64,000 nucleotides of DNA from Shewanella marina JCM 15074 (GTDB lineage: Bacteria; Pseudomonadota; Gammaproteobacteria; Enterobacterales; Shewanellaceae): positions 96,263 through 160,262 of the forward strand of contig NZ_BALM01000007.1 of the NCBI RefSeq assembly GCF_000614975.1, read 5' to 3'. The notes beneath the pieces are model-generated. The model saw nothing but the letters and a program-made list of their open reading frames with translations. It had not been told where the DNA came from and made no database searches. Positions 31,869 through 41,555 of this stretch are shown piece by piece (the stretch's first letter is position 1; every line of letters begins with the position of its first letter). The translations under genes were made by a program, and so were the position numbers.

Positions 31869-32750
31869 TTACTCCACTGCAATATATTCAAGCATCACGC
31901 TTGATACCGCAAGAAGAGCATCCATTGATGCTTCTACAAGTGAAATTTTACCCACAGATTCAACTAAAATAGCACGGTTGATTTCAGTATATTCTTGGTT
32001 ATTACGCAGTAAATTAGCGAGTGCCATCTGCATTGGTTGCATTGATGGATTGAACGCGGCATTTTCAGCATAACGTCCCACAAATACATCGCCAGACTTA
32101 GTTTGTAGTACCACTGCAGCATAGGTATTTGAGTAAGGCGCATAACTCAAATTAGCTTGTTCAACCGCTTCATTCACCAATGGGTCATCACTTAAAATGG
32201 TTAAATTTTGCTTTTGTAAGCTAAGTAATGGCGTGGTGATATTGAGATCGCTTGGACCAAAGGCATAAGGTAGATAATGACTTAATGCTTTAGGTGTTTG
32301 TTCAGGTAAGTGAATGGTGATTTGCTGACCATTCACTAATTCATTAATAAATTGGCGGCAATGACCGCAAGGACTAAAGTTAACGACGATATCAGTGATT
32401 TCAGTTTCGCCTGCAAGCCAAGCGTGACTAATAGCGTGCTGCTCAGCATGAACGCTGTGGAATAAGGCTTGCTGATTGATTTCAATATTAGCGCCCATAT
32501 AGATATTGCCGCTTTTCGCTTTGGCGATAGCACCAACATAAAACTCACTGATCGGTGGGTTAGCCATTGCACTGGCTATCGGCAATAAGGCCAATAACAG
32601 TTCAGGTTCAGTTAACTCAGACTCAACACATAACTGTGCTAATTGTTGCGCGCTGATCATGCCAGAGAATGACTCATTTAATAAAGGCTTAACGGCAGTT
32701 GCGACTTGAATTGGTAATTGTTTGATGCTTTCTAAAAAACGATTTTGCAT
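31869..32750 (-). CDS. cdd: Cytidine deaminase (long, E. coli-type)
   Basis: 293 residues, matching the two-domain dimeric form rather than the short tetrameric one. Zinc ligands and acid/base are in HAEQHAI (H101, E103) and PCGHC (C128, C131); the second, degenerate deaminase domain follows. It converts cytidine and deoxycytidine to the uridine forms for pyrimidine salvage. Confidence 0.94.
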   Translation of the reverse strand: MQNRFLESIKQLPIQVATAVKPLLNESFSGMISAQQLAQLCVESELTEPELLLALLPIASAMANPPISEFYVGAIAKAKSGNIYMGANIEINQQALFHSVHAEQHAISHAWLAGETEITDIVVNFSPCGHCRQFINELVNGQQITIHLPEQTPKALSHYLPYAFGPSDLNITTPLLSLQKQNLTILSDDPLVNEAVEQANLSYAPYSNTYAAVVLQTKSGDVFVGRYAENAAFNPSMQPMQMALANLLRNNQEYTEINRAILVESVGKISLVEASMDALLAVSSVMLEYIAVE

Positions 32751-32856
32751 AGCATCAGTTCCTTCTTATGATATTTGTGGTTTATTGTTGCAGTATAAGA
32801 CAGCGAAAAATGTGGTTTATTCGACATTTTTCGTGTGTTAACACTCTATTCTGCAA

Positions 32857-34281
32857 TTAAAGTGAGCGTAAATAGTTGACCAATGCCGTCAATAATTTCT
32901 GTTTATGCTCATCACCCTCAGTTGTGGTTAATAACTGTTCTAATTTTAAAATATAGTCGGGGTCATTAAGACGTGATTGGCAGAACTCACGCCAACGCAT
33001 GGCTTCACTATCATCAAGTGTACTTGGGTAGTTACGCGCTCGATATCTAAATAGCATGGTTTTAATGCGTGGATCTTCAAATTGCAAATCCAGTGCTGCT
33101 AAATGTTGTGGTGCGGTATGGCGAATAATATCCATTTTGGCCTTATCAGCATGGCTAAAGAAGCCGCCTGTATAAAGCATAAGATCAGGATCTTGCGTTT
33201 GCGCTTTGTCGTCATAATCATCAGTAAAAACTTGCACTAGTTTTTCACGTAACTCAGGATGCTGACGTAACAGTTTATATTGTTCACGAGCAAACATTTT
33301 ATCTACATTTAATCTTGCCGCATTTTCATCAGTTAAGGTTTTTGCTGGTGAAATAAACGGGCATTTATTGATGTGGATTTGCTTAAGTGGAATAGGCAAT
33401 TCATCATCAGCAAGTTCAGCTCTTGGGGTATAAAGACGCGTTTTAATTTGTTCAACATCAAGCTCAATTAATGGGCTAATATCCATCGCCAAATTGATGC
33501 AAATTACCGCATTTTTATTACTAAAATGATACGCCACAGGCGCAATAATACTGGTGCAACCATTTAAGGCTGAAAACATTGAACTGATATGCACAAGTGG
33601 TTGCATATTAAGTACATCGATATGTTTAGAGACTTCCTGTTTGCGGCGCAGCGAGAAATAGTAACTGAATAGTTTGGGCTGTTTTTCTTTAATTAATTTA
33701 GCGACAGCGATAGTGGCATAAACATCAGACATCGCATCATGCGCTTTTTCATGGCTAAGGCCGTTGGCAACGGTTAAATGCTCTAATTTAAAGCTTGGGC
33801 TACCATCCTCTTTTAATGGCCAATTAATACCTTCAGGACGCAAAGCATAGCAAGCACGGACTAAATCGATAATGTCCCAACGCGAGTTACCTTGCTGCCA
33901 TTCACGAGCATAAGGGTCAATAAAGTTACGGTAAAAACCATAACGACTGACTTCATCATCAAAACGCAACGAGTTATAGCCAGCAACACAAGTATTTGGC
34001 TGACTAAAAATCTCATTAATCTTACCCATAAACTCGGTTTCAGGAATACCAAATTTATTGGCATGCTGCGGCGTAATACCTGTAATCAGGATAGCTTCTG
34101 GCGCGGGTAAGTAGTCAGGTGCGAGTTGACAATAAAAGGTGTCAGGTTCGCCAATAATATTAAGATCTAGGTCAGTTCTAATGCCTGCAAACTGGCTTGG
34201 ACGATCTTTAGCTGGAACTGCGCCAAATGTTTCATAATCGTGCCAGTAAATAGTGTGCTGTATTGTAGTATTTTTCATCAT
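32857..34281 (-). CDS. sbcB: Exodeoxyribonuclease I
   Basis: A DEDDh 3'-5' exonuclease of about 474 residues: Exo I motif HDYETFG near residue 15, Exo II in CVAGYNSLRFDDEVSRYGFYR and Exo III HDAMSDVYATI. It degrades single-stranded DNA in recombination and mismatch repair. I choose the ATG at 34281 over an upstream GTG at 34311 because the conserved domain begins shortly after; the adjacent ATG at 34278 is equally possible. The integrase that opens the accessory region begins 240 bases upstream, divergently. Confidence 0.93.
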   Translation of the reverse strand: MMKNTTIQHTIYWHDYETFGAVPAKDRPSQFAGIRTDLDLNIIGEPDTFYCQLAPDYLPAPEAILITGITPQHANKFGIPETEFMGKINEIFSQPNTCVAGYNSLRFDDEVSRYGFYRNFIDPYAREWQQGNSRWDIIDLVRACYALRPEGINWPLKEDGSPSFKLEHLTVANGLSHEKAHDAMSDVYATIAVAKLIKEKQPKLFSYYFSLRRKQEVSKHIDVLNMQPLVHISSMFSALNGCTSIIAPVAYHFSNKNAVICINLAMDISPLIELDVEQIKTRLYTPRAELADDELPIPLKQIHINKCPFISPAKTLTDENAARLNVDKMFAREQYKLLRQHPELREKLVQVFTDDYDDKAQTQDPDLMLYTGGFFSHADKAKMDIIRHTAPQHLAALDLQFEDPRIKTMLFRYRARNYPSTLDDSEAMRWREFCQSRLNDPDYILKLEQLLTTTEGDEHKQKLLTALVNYLRSL

Positions 34282-34522
34282 TTCATTCTGTATGTTTTTC
34301 GTGTTTAACACCCTGATTTATAAAGATTATACTGTTGTTTAATGTTTTCTAATATTTTACTGCTATTCTTAGTGTTAAAAAATATTTGTGCATCTAAATG
34401 TGCATCAAGTTAATAGCAAGTGTGCCCAAACGAAGATCTCTTTCAACATTAGACACTTATGAACAGTATTCAATCCTGAGCATCAATTATTGATGGTCAC
34501 AGTAATAAATCAAGGTGCAACT

Positions 34523-35686
34523 ATGTCACTCACGGATAGCAAATTAAGAAACATCAAGTCACCATATTCCGGTCCTTTGGAAGTCTCAGACCGTGATGGG
34601 CTAACCGTTAGAATATCTACAAATGCTGTGATTTCTTTCAATTATCGCTTTCGATGGAGAGGTAAGCAACAAAGAATTAAAATCGGCCGATATCCTGAAA
34701 CAAGCCTTGCCGAAGCGAGGCAAACCGCTGGCGAATATCGAAAGGCGCTGCAAAGTGGATTAGATCCACGTTACTTTGCTATCAATCAAGCTAATGGCCG
34801 TGTTCTTGGCGATATTTGTAATGACTTTATCACGTTATATGCAAGCAAAGAGCTTTCTACGAAAACAAATGAGCTATATCGTTCGTTCAGTAATAAATAC
34901 ATTACTCCCAATTACAACATAGACGTAGAGCGATATAGCTATACCGCTTGGATTGCGCTATTTGACAAGATTAGGCAAGAGACCAGTGCTGCTAATGCTG
35001 GCAGCATTCTAAAACGTTATAAAACGATTATCCGTTGGTCTAAATCACGAGGTGAAATCAAACACTCTGATTGTTTAGATATTCCTGTTAAAGCAATTGG
35101 GACATATCAGGCTCGGCGTGAACGGGTATTGGAATGGCGTGAGATAGTTGGACTGTGGCGAGCCATTGAAGCGAGTAGGGCATCGATTAAAGTTAAGGTG
35201 TGTACTCAGCTGCTTATTCTTACTGGGGCGCGTAATAGTGAAATTAGACAAGCACAACGTTCTGAATTCAACCTAGAGGACGCTGTTTGGTTATTGCCAA
35301 AGGAACGTTCTAAAACGGGTAAGCCTATAAGACGGCCACTGAGCGAGCAAAGTATAAGACTGATTGAGTCGCTTGATTTCATCTTTGGCGTTAACCGGAA
35401 GTACCTTATTGAAGGGCTATCTTCGAATAAATGCATCACGATTCATAGCATTGACCGCTTCATACAACGTTTGAATGAAAAGCTGCTGTATGAGCATTTT
35501 GTGCCTCATGACTTTAGGCGCACAATTTCTACCAGATTAAGTGAGAAAGGAATTATGCCCCATGTTACCGAGAAGATGCTTGGCCATGAACTTGGCGGCA
35601 TCATGGCTATTTATAACAAGCATGATTGGCTTGATGAGCAAAGGGTTGCGTATCAGCTGTATTGGGATGAGATAAAAGGCTGTTAA
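34523..35686 (+). CDS. Phage-type tyrosine integrase
   Basis: 387 residues from the ATG at 34523, chosen for its AAGGTG site. An N-terminal arm-binding domain (MSLTDSKLRNIKSPYSGPLE, then DRDGLTVRIS) of the DUF4102/P4 type is followed by a core-binding domain and the catalytic domain: Arg in TGARNSEIR, HxxR in HDFRRT, the LGH box and a tyrosine in IYNKHD. It would integrate and excise the element by site-specific recombination. No tRNA gene is visible at its left side, so the attachment site is unknown. It marks the left edge of the accessory region. Confidence 0.92.
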   Translation: MSLTDSKLRNIKSPYSGPLEVSDRDGLTVRISTNAVISFNYRFRWRGKQQRIKIGRYPETSLAEARQTAGEYRKALQSGLDPRYFAINQANGRVLGDICNDFITLYASKELSTKTNELYRSFSNKYITPNYNIDVERYSYTAWIALFDKIRQETSAANAGSILKRYKTIIRWSKSRGEIKHSDCLDIPVKAIGTYQARRERVLEWREIVGLWRAIEASRASIKVKVCTQLLILTGARNSEIRQAQRSEFNLEDAVWLLPKERSKTGKPIRRPLSEQSIRLIESLDFIFGVNRKYLIEGLSSNKCITIHSIDRFIQRLNEKLLYEHFVPHDFRRTISTRLSEKGIMPHVTEKMLGHELGGIMAIYNKHDWLDEQRVAYQLYWDEIKGC

Positions 35687-35849
35687 TTAAAATATCATAA
35701 ATTAGCCTTATGTAATGCGTGGTTAATTATTGGTTATATGCAATTAAATTCGTTAACAATGTGCAGTTTTCACTGCTCTAAATAGGGTGAATATACACGA
35801 ATAAAATGTTAGCTTTCAATCAAAGTATTATTATATACATAGGATTTAA

Positions 35850-36788
35850 ATGAACACTTGGAAGTTTACAATTAAGCCCGCTAGTGAAAAGGGTTTTAAT
35901 GCTTTTAAATTTTGTAAAGAAAATTCATATATAGGTTTAGGCTGGTCAAGAGCTTACGCAGAAGAAAAACCTGCTAATTATGATAGTGTAAGAGCTCTTC
36001 TTGTGAAAAAATATAAGAAAGTTCCTTACCAAGTTATACATTTTATTGATTCAGTCAAAGAAAATGATCATTTATGGATACATAAAAATGGAAAGTACTA
36101 TTTGTGTATTGCAGGCAAGGATGTTCTGTATGGCGAAGATATATCGTGTGATTTTTTAAAATATGACTTAGGACACATAAGAAAAGTTACTTGGTTAGAA
36201 GTGCCTGAAATATTTGTATCAGGAGCAATTCAAAGAGGTGTAATTGCTCAAAGAATGATCCAAAAAATTAAAATATCGGCGATAGAACAAGAATATTCTA
36301 GTTTACTCGTAAAAGAGTTATCTAAGGATATAGAATGGAAACCTGTAATCGATGATGAAAAACTAAAGGAAAATTTAAAGTTAATCGATATTCATCAATT
36401 ATTCTCTATGATGTCTCCTGATGATTTAGAGGATATTGTCTCCTTTTATCTACAATCAAAAGGTTGGCGGTTAACTAAATCAACATGCTTTCGGAGCAAG
36501 CCTTTCTTTGAATTTTCAATGCTGAATATCAAAAATGAAACTTGTTATGTTCAAGTGAAATCAGGGAATAATCCTAATAAATTGCCTCCTTTAGATTATA
36601 AAAAACACGTAACTGATGATTCTTTTATATATCTATTCTCAACTAACAGAGATGCTTACTGTGGGGAAACTGTTGAAAGAGTAATTCCAATTTATCATGA
36701 ACAGTTAGTTCAGTGGCTATTAAATAATATTTGGGCACTTACTTTACCATTAAAAACTCGATTATGGTTGTTAACAAATGAAACCTAA
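35850..36788 (+). CDS. Candidate restriction-type protein: EVE/PUA-like domain plus Mrr-like nuclease
   Basis: 312 residues, not assignable to a named family by eye. The N-terminal ~110 residues (WKFTIKPAS, then YIGLGWSRAY and later KENDHLWIHKNGKYYLCIAG) have the strand order of an EVE/PUA-like reader of modified bases. The C-terminal part resembles an Mrr-like endonuclease: SPDDLEDIVSFYLQSKGWRL, then FEFSML and CYVQVKSGN, where the acidic residue plus QVK would be the PD-(D/E)XK core. Together they suggest a type IV-like enzyme cutting modified DNA. The gene is AT-rich, stands alone directly after the integrase and has a good AGGAT site. Function is inference. Confidence 0.6.
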   Translation: MNTWKFTIKPASEKGFNAFKFCKENSYIGLGWSRAYAEEKPANYDSVRALLVKKYKKVPYQVIHFIDSVKENDHLWIHKNGKYYLCIAGKDVLYGEDISCDFLKYDLGHIRKVTWLEVPEIFVSGAIQRGVIAQRMIQKIKISAIEQEYSSLLVKELSKDIEWKPVIDDEKLKENLKLIDIHQLFSMMSPDDLEDIVSFYLQSKGWRLTKSTCFRSKPFFEFSMLNIKNETCYVQVKSGNNPNKLPPLDYKKHVTDDSFIYLFSTNRDAYCGETVERVIPIYHEQLVQWLLNNIWALTLPLKTRLWLLTNET

Positions 36789-36929
36789 TAATAAACAAGG
36801 AAAATCACGGCTGATTTTCACTCATTTGTTGCTTAACGAATGGCTAGATTAACTATGCTATTTCATTAACGAGGCGTAGTAGTTCATTCCTGAACTACTA
36901 CGATAGCTCCAATACTCCATCCTCCCATA

Positions 36930-37151
36930 TCATGCAACTTGTTGCTTCCTATCCATATACGCAATAACGTCAGAATGGCGGTATTGTTTAAGCGTGTTGT
37001 GGCCTAACGTTAGCGGTTTAACGATTTCCTGAAAGTCAGGATCTCGAACTATCTTGGTGTAAAACTTAGCACGACTCACTGCGAGTAACTTCATTGTTTC
37101 AGTTGCCGTGATGAGTTGTTTGCTTAGTGGTAATTCAGTATAAGTTGTCAT
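36930..37151 (-). CDS. AlpA-like helix-turn-helix regulator
   Basis: 73 residues with the AlpA/excisionase-like pattern LITATETMKLLAVSRAKFYTKI, ending in a basic segment. Proteins of this kind switch on integrase or control excision in satellites and prophages; direct control of the nearby integrase is inferred. It follows the 67-residue gene by ten bases on the same strand. Confidence 0.75.
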   Translation of the reverse strand: MTTYTELPLSKQLITATETMKLLAVSRAKFYTKIVRDPDFQEIVKPLTLGHNTLKQYRHSDVIAYMDRKQQVA

Positions 37152-37161
37152 AATTCATTCC

Positions 37162-37365
37162 TTAAGCCTGAGCTCGACTAGCTTGTTGTAGGGTTTTAAT
37201 ATCAAGGTTGAGATACAGCTGCAGGGCATGGCTTGCACTATCTCGTTCGAGTTTGGTTTCAGCTAAATAAATGCGCCTAATACTGCTCACCACATCTTCA
37301 CTGGGCTGCGTGATGACTTGGTCTAATTTAGCTGAGAAGGGCTGAGTAATTGTTTTCATCATCAC
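37162..37365 (-). CDS. Small hypothetical phage protein
   Basis: 67 residues, mostly helical, no known domain. It begins with three methionines, so the exact start is open. It forms a short operon with the AlpA-like gene and the truncated frame at 37370-37541 upstream. Confidence 0.55.
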   Translation of the reverse strand: MMMKTITQPFSAKLDQVITQPSEDVVSSIRRIYLAETKLERDSASHALQLYLNLDIKTLQQASRAQA

Positions 37366-37369
37366 TTCC

Positions 37370-37541
37370 TTATTCGTCCAAAACGGCTTCTAAATCAGCC
37401 AGCTTATTTTTATAAGCCTTACGTGCTTTGGCTTGGTCTGCTTTAGGTAATTCGGTCGCTAGAATGACAACCTTTTTGAGTTGTTCTTCATTTTCAGCCC
37501 AATTGATTTGGTCGAGTGGTGCAAGCCTGAAATGGGCCTGT
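37370..37541 (-). pseudogene. C-terminal remnant of a phage gene
   Basis: The minus strand carries an open C-terminal piece ending NKLADLEAVLDE with no start; a TAA precedes it near 37541. The conserved-looking part (RLAPLDQINWAENEEQLKKV) stops at about 37515, where sequence belonging to an oppositely oriented replication-type gene begins. A deletion or recombination joined two gene ends here. Confidence 0.5.
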
Positions 37542-37873
37542 TTGGCTTACCTGACGAGCGTGTTGCTTACCTCGAAGCCTGCACTCACGGCCGATTTGCC
37601 TCAGAGCATGATTGGTCCCATGAGGCGGTTTACGCTGCAGGACAAGCCACTGGATTTTTTGAGTTATCCAATCGCCCCGAAACTGAGACATATCCGCTGT
37701 TCAAGCGAAATTACGACATCGTTTGCCGCCGTGTGATGAACGGCGAAACTCTGGATGTCACCATCCCCAAAGCCTTGCCGACAAGCGCCACCACCCAACC
37801 CACAAGCTGCGAGTCAGCCAAGTCAAAAATTGCCGACATACGTGCCAAGTTTGGTTTGAAAAAGAGGTCATGA
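37515..37873 (+). pseudogene. C-terminal fragment resembling a phage replication protein
   Basis: About 118 residues in plus orientation (KPEMGLFGLP, DWSHEAVYAAGQATGFFELS, YDIVCRRVMNGETLDV, ADIRAKFGLK) without a proper start; its left end coincides with the junction at about 37515. The style resembles the C-terminal part of lambdoid replication protein P/DnaB-loader type proteins, but I give this only as a tentative call. G+C content looks higher here (37.5-38.5 kb) than in the flanks, so this block has a separate origin. Confidence 0.45.
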
Positions 37874-37874
37874 T

Positions 37875-38279
37875 ATGGGCTATCCAGCGTACCACTACGA
37901 GAACATCCGCGATAATCGAGTCAGTGACCTAGAAGCCTTGTTCACGCAGCAGCTGAAGGCATTGAAGTTACCAGTTGCAGAGCGTGAATTTCGGTTTCAT
38001 CCAAGACGCAGATGGCGGTTTGATTTTGCGTGGCCTGAGCTCAAGTTAGCCGTGGAGGTGGAGGGCGGTATCGAGTCTCATGGCAAGCCGAGAACCATCA
38101 ACGGCAAGCAAGTTCAGCTCAAGAGCCGTCACCTGACCGCCAAAGGGTTTCAGGAGGATTGCGTGAAGTACAACGCTGCTGCCGTGATGGGCTGGAAGGT
38201 ACTGCGGTTTTCAGGAGCGATGGTTCGTCGTGGCGAGGCCATTGAGCAAATCGAGTCTGCATTGCGAGCGTTGGGGTGA
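37875..38279 (+). CDS. Small PD-(D/E)XK-like phage nuclease
   Basis: 134 residues. The segment RRRWRFDFAWPELKLAVEVEGG has the layout D...ExE of a PD-(D/E)XK active site, and the C-terminal GWKVLRFSGAMVRRGE matches the closing strand and helix of this fold. In lambdoid phages, Holliday-junction-resolving or debranching nucleases occupy this slot between replication and Q genes. It starts one base after the preceding stop and is followed three bases later by the next gene. Confidence 0.7.
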   Translation: MGYPAYHYENIRDNRVSDLEALFTQQLKALKLPVAEREFRFHPRRRWRFDFAWPELKLAVEVEGGIESHGKPRTINGKQVQLKSRHLTAKGFQEDCVKYNAAAVMGWKVLRFSGAMVRRGEAIEQIESALRALG

Positions 38280-38282
38280 ACG

Positions 38283-38537
38283 ATGAAAAGTACCATGCAA
38301 AAACTGTCACCGACAGGGGAGTTACTGGTCAACGGCATTGCGATTCATGCTGAGCATATCGCCAAGCAAGATAACTTGAACGTGAACCAGGTACTCAATG
38401 AGCTGACCAAGGCGAGTGTGGTGATACTCGAAGGCGGGTGTGTCGATAACGCCGTGAGAGACTCCCTGCTGGCTGCTTGTGGTTATCTGAGGTCAAGAGT
38501 CATTCGAGATGAAAAAGTCTCTGAAAATACCGATTAG
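38283..38537 (+). CDS. Small hypothetical phage protein
   Basis: 84 residues, no recognised domain; part of the tight plus-strand operon between the nuclease and the antiterminator. It is helical with a cysteine-bearing middle segment (VILEGGCVDNAVRDSLLAAC). Confidence 0.55.
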   Translation: MKSTMQKLSPTGELLVNGIAIHAEHIAKQDNLNVNQVLNELTKASVVILEGGCVDNAVRDSLLAACGYLRSRVIRDEKVSENTD

Positions 38538-38549
38538 GAGGGTTTAAGC

Positions 38550-39104
38550 ATGCATCCAATTAGACTGTTGGCTAAATTATCACCTAAAACCATTAATCTG
38601 AATGGCACAGGTCATTATCGCAGTGTCGATGCGCTCGATTGGCAAGATGCTGCGCATGCGCTGGTTGGATTGTCTCCTGAAGCTTCAGCGTGGGCATTTT
38701 ACCGTTTTGCAGGCCAAGATGCGCAGCTGTGCGCAGTGAAAAATGCGCTAATGGCGTATGCGGTATTATTCGTGAAAGTGGGGCGATATCGAATGAAATA
38801 TTCCACCATTGAGGGCTTAGTTAATGCTTCAATTATTGAGTTTACTCAGCCACTTTGTGGGGCATGTAAAGGGTCTGGTGTTAATGAGTTTAAATCGGTT
38901 GAATGTCCCGTGTGTCAAGGGCATGGGCGAATGTTAATGTCGCTCAGGAAGCGCTGCAAAATCATTGGTATTGACCATCGCAGTTTTAGTGCAAGGCATG
39001 ATGCTGTGTGCAAGGAATTGCTCAGATTAATCGCACAGTGGGAAGCTGAAATTATGGCGAATGTTTATCAGAAAATGGATTGTGCGCAGGAAAACTGCGC
39101 ATGA
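38550..39104 (+). CDS. Q-like phage late antiterminator
   Basis: 184 residues behind a GGAGG site. A zinc finger of the form CGACKGSG...CPVCQGHG (two CxxC pairs about 18 residues apart) and a following helical segment match the lambdoid Q-type late antiterminator proteins. Such proteins let RNA polymerase read through terminators into lysis and packaging genes. In this element Q is now separated from the lysis genes by about 12 kb of cargo. Confidence 0.7.
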   Translation: MHPIRLLAKLSPKTINLNGTGHYRSVDALDWQDAAHALVGLSPEASAWAFYRFAGQDAQLCAVKNALMAYAVLFVKVGRYRMKYSTIEGLVNASIIEFTQPLCGACKGSGVNEFKSVECPVCQGHGRMLMSLRKRCKIIGIDHRSFSARHDAVCKELLRLIAQWEAEIMANVYQKMDCAQENCA

Positions 39105-39329
39105 TGTTGGTTTTGGGCTGCGCATGAGCAGAATATTAAAATTAGACGTTACTAATAAGATATTTCTGAAGATGCTGTAAGAGATGGATTACATATTTCG
39201 TGGCAGCCCTTTATTATCGTTGAAATAATAATCTAATTATATTTCAGTTATATTTTATTGGTTTTTTAGATGCCGCATAGATTTATTTATTGATAGGTTT
39301 TTATATTCATAAAAATAATAAGGATGAAT

Positions 39330-40466
39330 ATGAAAATACCTATTTTATTCTTCTGTGGATTAATACCAATCTTGGCTTTTTATGCTGGTGCAGAAGACAT
39401 ATATGAATCACGACCATCTAAACCGCCATCTTTTAAAGAAGGTGAGTCTTGGCAATATATAAAGCGAAATGGAGCAGCAGGTTATACTGAGACTTTAAAC
39501 GAATGTATAGAGACTGGATTTTTAATTAGCGAGGAGTTCTGGTTAAAACTTGGAGGGTTTACTATTTCAAATAACTGTAATATTCGTTCTGATTTTCATG
39601 AATATTTTCGTCAATGTGATATCCTTAGAAGTGATGGTTCAGTTCGTTACAGAATGGAGATTATCGTTAGCTGTGTAAGGATTCCCTATCCAGCTCCTCT
39701 TGTTGCCTATTGTCCTCCCGAAGAATATCCCTTCTATACCGTTCCTCACGATGAAAATAACGACGGCAAAATTGATGCTTGCTACCTTCCTTTTGTTGAA
39801 GACCCTATCTGTGATGATTTAGGCGATAGCCTAACTGAAATGGACTCTCAAACCAGAGCTAAACTTGCTAACTTACTTAATGATGTGAGAAATGAAGTCT
39901 CTAGTCATAGTGTTGCTTTAAATGGTGGTGGCAATAAGTGTGGTCTTAAAAGCTTAAGAAAGCGACTCGGTTTTAAGTCGATTAAGAATAAGAATTTTAA
40001 GAAATTTGTGTCTCAATTGAAGAATAAAGTGAATACGATAGAAGGTAAGTTAAGCGGAAACATTGATGATTTCTCTGGTGCAGAAATTGGTGTACCAAGG
40101 ATTTTGGCTGCAGACTTATCGAGAAAGGGCGTTGAGGGGAGGCTTTGTACCATTACAGGTGAGAATGCGCCATTTAGCCGTGAAGATTTGGTTTTAGACA
40201 AAAATCAAATAAACAAGTATGGTGATTATTTCGTCTCTGATAAAGAGTTAAGGGATACAGCATTGCATGAGTATGGACATTCTGCAGGCGGGGTGCATAT
40301 CAAGGGAGAAGGTGAAAATATAATGGAAGGTGAAATTTCATCATTCAATGACAAAATGAGAAATTTTAGTAAACTGCCTAATTTTGAAAAAATAGATATT
40401 ATTGAAACATCTGTTAATAACCCTTATGTTTTTAATTCACTGATTGGAGATTTAGGATGCGATTAA
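39330..40466 (+). CDS. Secreted metzincin-type zinc metalloprotease
   Basis: 378 residues from the ATG at 39330 (AAGG six bases upstream). A signal peptide (KIPILFFCGLIPILAFYAGAE) is followed by a cysteine-rich N-terminal region, an EF-hand-like loop DENNDGKID and a C-terminal catalytic segment. HEYGHSAGGVH at 313-323 fits the metzincin zinc motif HExxHxxGxxH, and M332 in NIME could serve as the Met-turn. The family is not otherwise recognised. It overlaps the next, also exported, gene by ten bases. It lies in the cargo region behind the Q-like gene and is probably a lysogenic-conversion factor; the substrate is unknown. Confidence 0.72.
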   Translation: MKIPILFFCGLIPILAFYAGAEDIYESRPSKPPSFKEGESWQYIKRNGAAGYTETLNECIETGFLISEEFWLKLGGFTISNNCNIRSDFHEYFRQCDILRSDGSVRYRMEIIVSCVRIPYPAPLVAYCPPEEYPFYTVPHDENNDGKIDACYLPFVEDPICDDLGDSLTEMDSQTRAKLANLLNDVRNEVSSHSVALNGGGNKCGLKSLRKRLGFKSIKNKNFKKFVSQLKNKVNTIEGKLSGNIDDFSGAEIGVPRILAADLSRKGVEGRLCTITGENAPFSREDLVLDKNQINKYGDYFVSDKELRDTALHEYGHSAGGVHIKGEGENIMEGEISSFNDKMRNFSKLPNFEKIDIIETSVNNPYVFNSLIGDLGCD

Positions 40467-41002
40467 TTATTAGGCTATTGATATCAATTGCTCTCATTTC
40501 ACTATTTAGCTGTCGAGTATCAACCGCTGCCGAAAGTGAGTTAATTATTGACTATAATGAAAAATATCTATCGCTTGATTTGAAGTGGGTTTGTACTAAG
40601 CAGGGACAAGTTAAATTTACCTTAACTAATGTTTCTGGTGAAACTTTAACGATCAGTAATAATTATTTAAACGATGATGGATTTGATACAACAGATACTA
40701 GTATTAAACTTTATGATCTAAAAACAGGGAAGAGACCTTCATTTATTAAGATGCACGGAAACTCTCATTATAATAGAGATGGACACTTCACTGTGATGCC
40801 TGATGAGGTTATTGAGTATTTACCTATAGATTTTAGAAAGATTACTAGAAACTTAGATGTAAAGCGTAAATACCGAATGGGAGTTTCATTTCTTATTCCT
40901 GTAATTACCTCTAGTGGAGTTGAAATGCTTGTTAATATAGATTCAATAATTATGGATAGAAAAGGTAGATATATTAAATTTGGCCCTAAATGTTTCAAGT
41001 AA
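40457..41002 (+). CDS. Exported protein paired with the metzincin
   Basis: 181 residues with a signal peptide (LLISIALISLFSC; possibly a lipoprotein at C19) and a beta-sandwich-like body (KFTLTNVSGETLTISNNYL). The start lies inside the protease gene with GGAG at a proper distance, so the two are translationally coupled. The Ig-like pattern is of a kind found in accessory or inhibitory domains of secreted proteases; a role as inhibitor, chaperone or anchor of the neighbour is inference. Confidence 0.6.
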   Translation: MRLIIRLLISIALISLFSCRVSTAAESELIIDYNEKYLSLDLKWVCTKQGQVKFTLTNVSGETLTISNNYLNDDGFDTTDTSIKLYDLKTGKRPSFIKMHGNSHYNRDGHFTVMPDEVIEYLPIDFRKITRNLDVKRKYRMGVSFLIPVITSSGVEMLVNIDSIIMDRKGRYIKFGPKCFK

Positions 41003-41103
41003 CATGAGGCTTTGGCCCAGTAGGGACTGCTGGGTCGTTTAGGCTTGCTATTTTACGAAGACGTCATTACGTCAATATTTCACTAAATATGTAAGGGTGT
41101 CGA

Positions 41104-41439
41104 ATGAGTATTAAAAGATTTTTTCATTTTATTATTAAGCCTCTTGAATATCATTGTTATTTTTTGGCTGTCGCTATGATTGCTTTGCTTTATCTGCAAA
41201 TTGTTATCTCTCCTGCTGGAATTTTGTCATTGATAGCCGCTTCTAGTTTTTTCTTTCTTTCATTTGAGATTGCTCGTTATGTTGTTGGACTAGCGTGCCT
41301 TGTTGGTTTGATTATTGGTGTTATATGGGCAGAAAAGATACGTAAAACAATAGGCGTGTTGACGTTTCATGCTTATTTGCTTTCCACTCCAGAAATTGAT
41401 GGTTGGAGGGAGCATGGAGTTCGAGTGGTAAAACGATAA
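41104..41439 (+). CDS. Small membrane protein
   Basis: 111 residues with three hydrophobic stretches (HYLAVAMIALLYL region, LIAASSFFFLSF, and LACLVGLIIGVIW) and a charged C-terminus. No family recognised. It ends 43 bases before the IS element, and its terminator-like hairpin is the one split by the IS. Confidence 0.55.
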   Translation: MSIKRFFHFIIKPLEYHCYFLAVAMIALLYLQIVISPAGILSLIAASSFFFLSFEIARYVVGLACLVGLIIGVIWAEKIRKTIGVLTFHAYLLSTPEIDGWREHGVRVVKR

Positions 41440-41555
41440 TAGGCTGGATATTCCTATTATCAATTAAGGCTCCTTTTGGAGTTGTAACCCTCCCATAAAA
41501 TCAGAATTTATTGAATAGAGTTTTCCATTTACACTGAAACAAATGGAGAATCACA

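Noticed and set aside
34312..34522. tRNA or clear attL site beside the integrase
   Set aside because: No tRNA-like cloverleaf and no matching direct repeat was seen at the right side of the window; the attachment core cannot be named.
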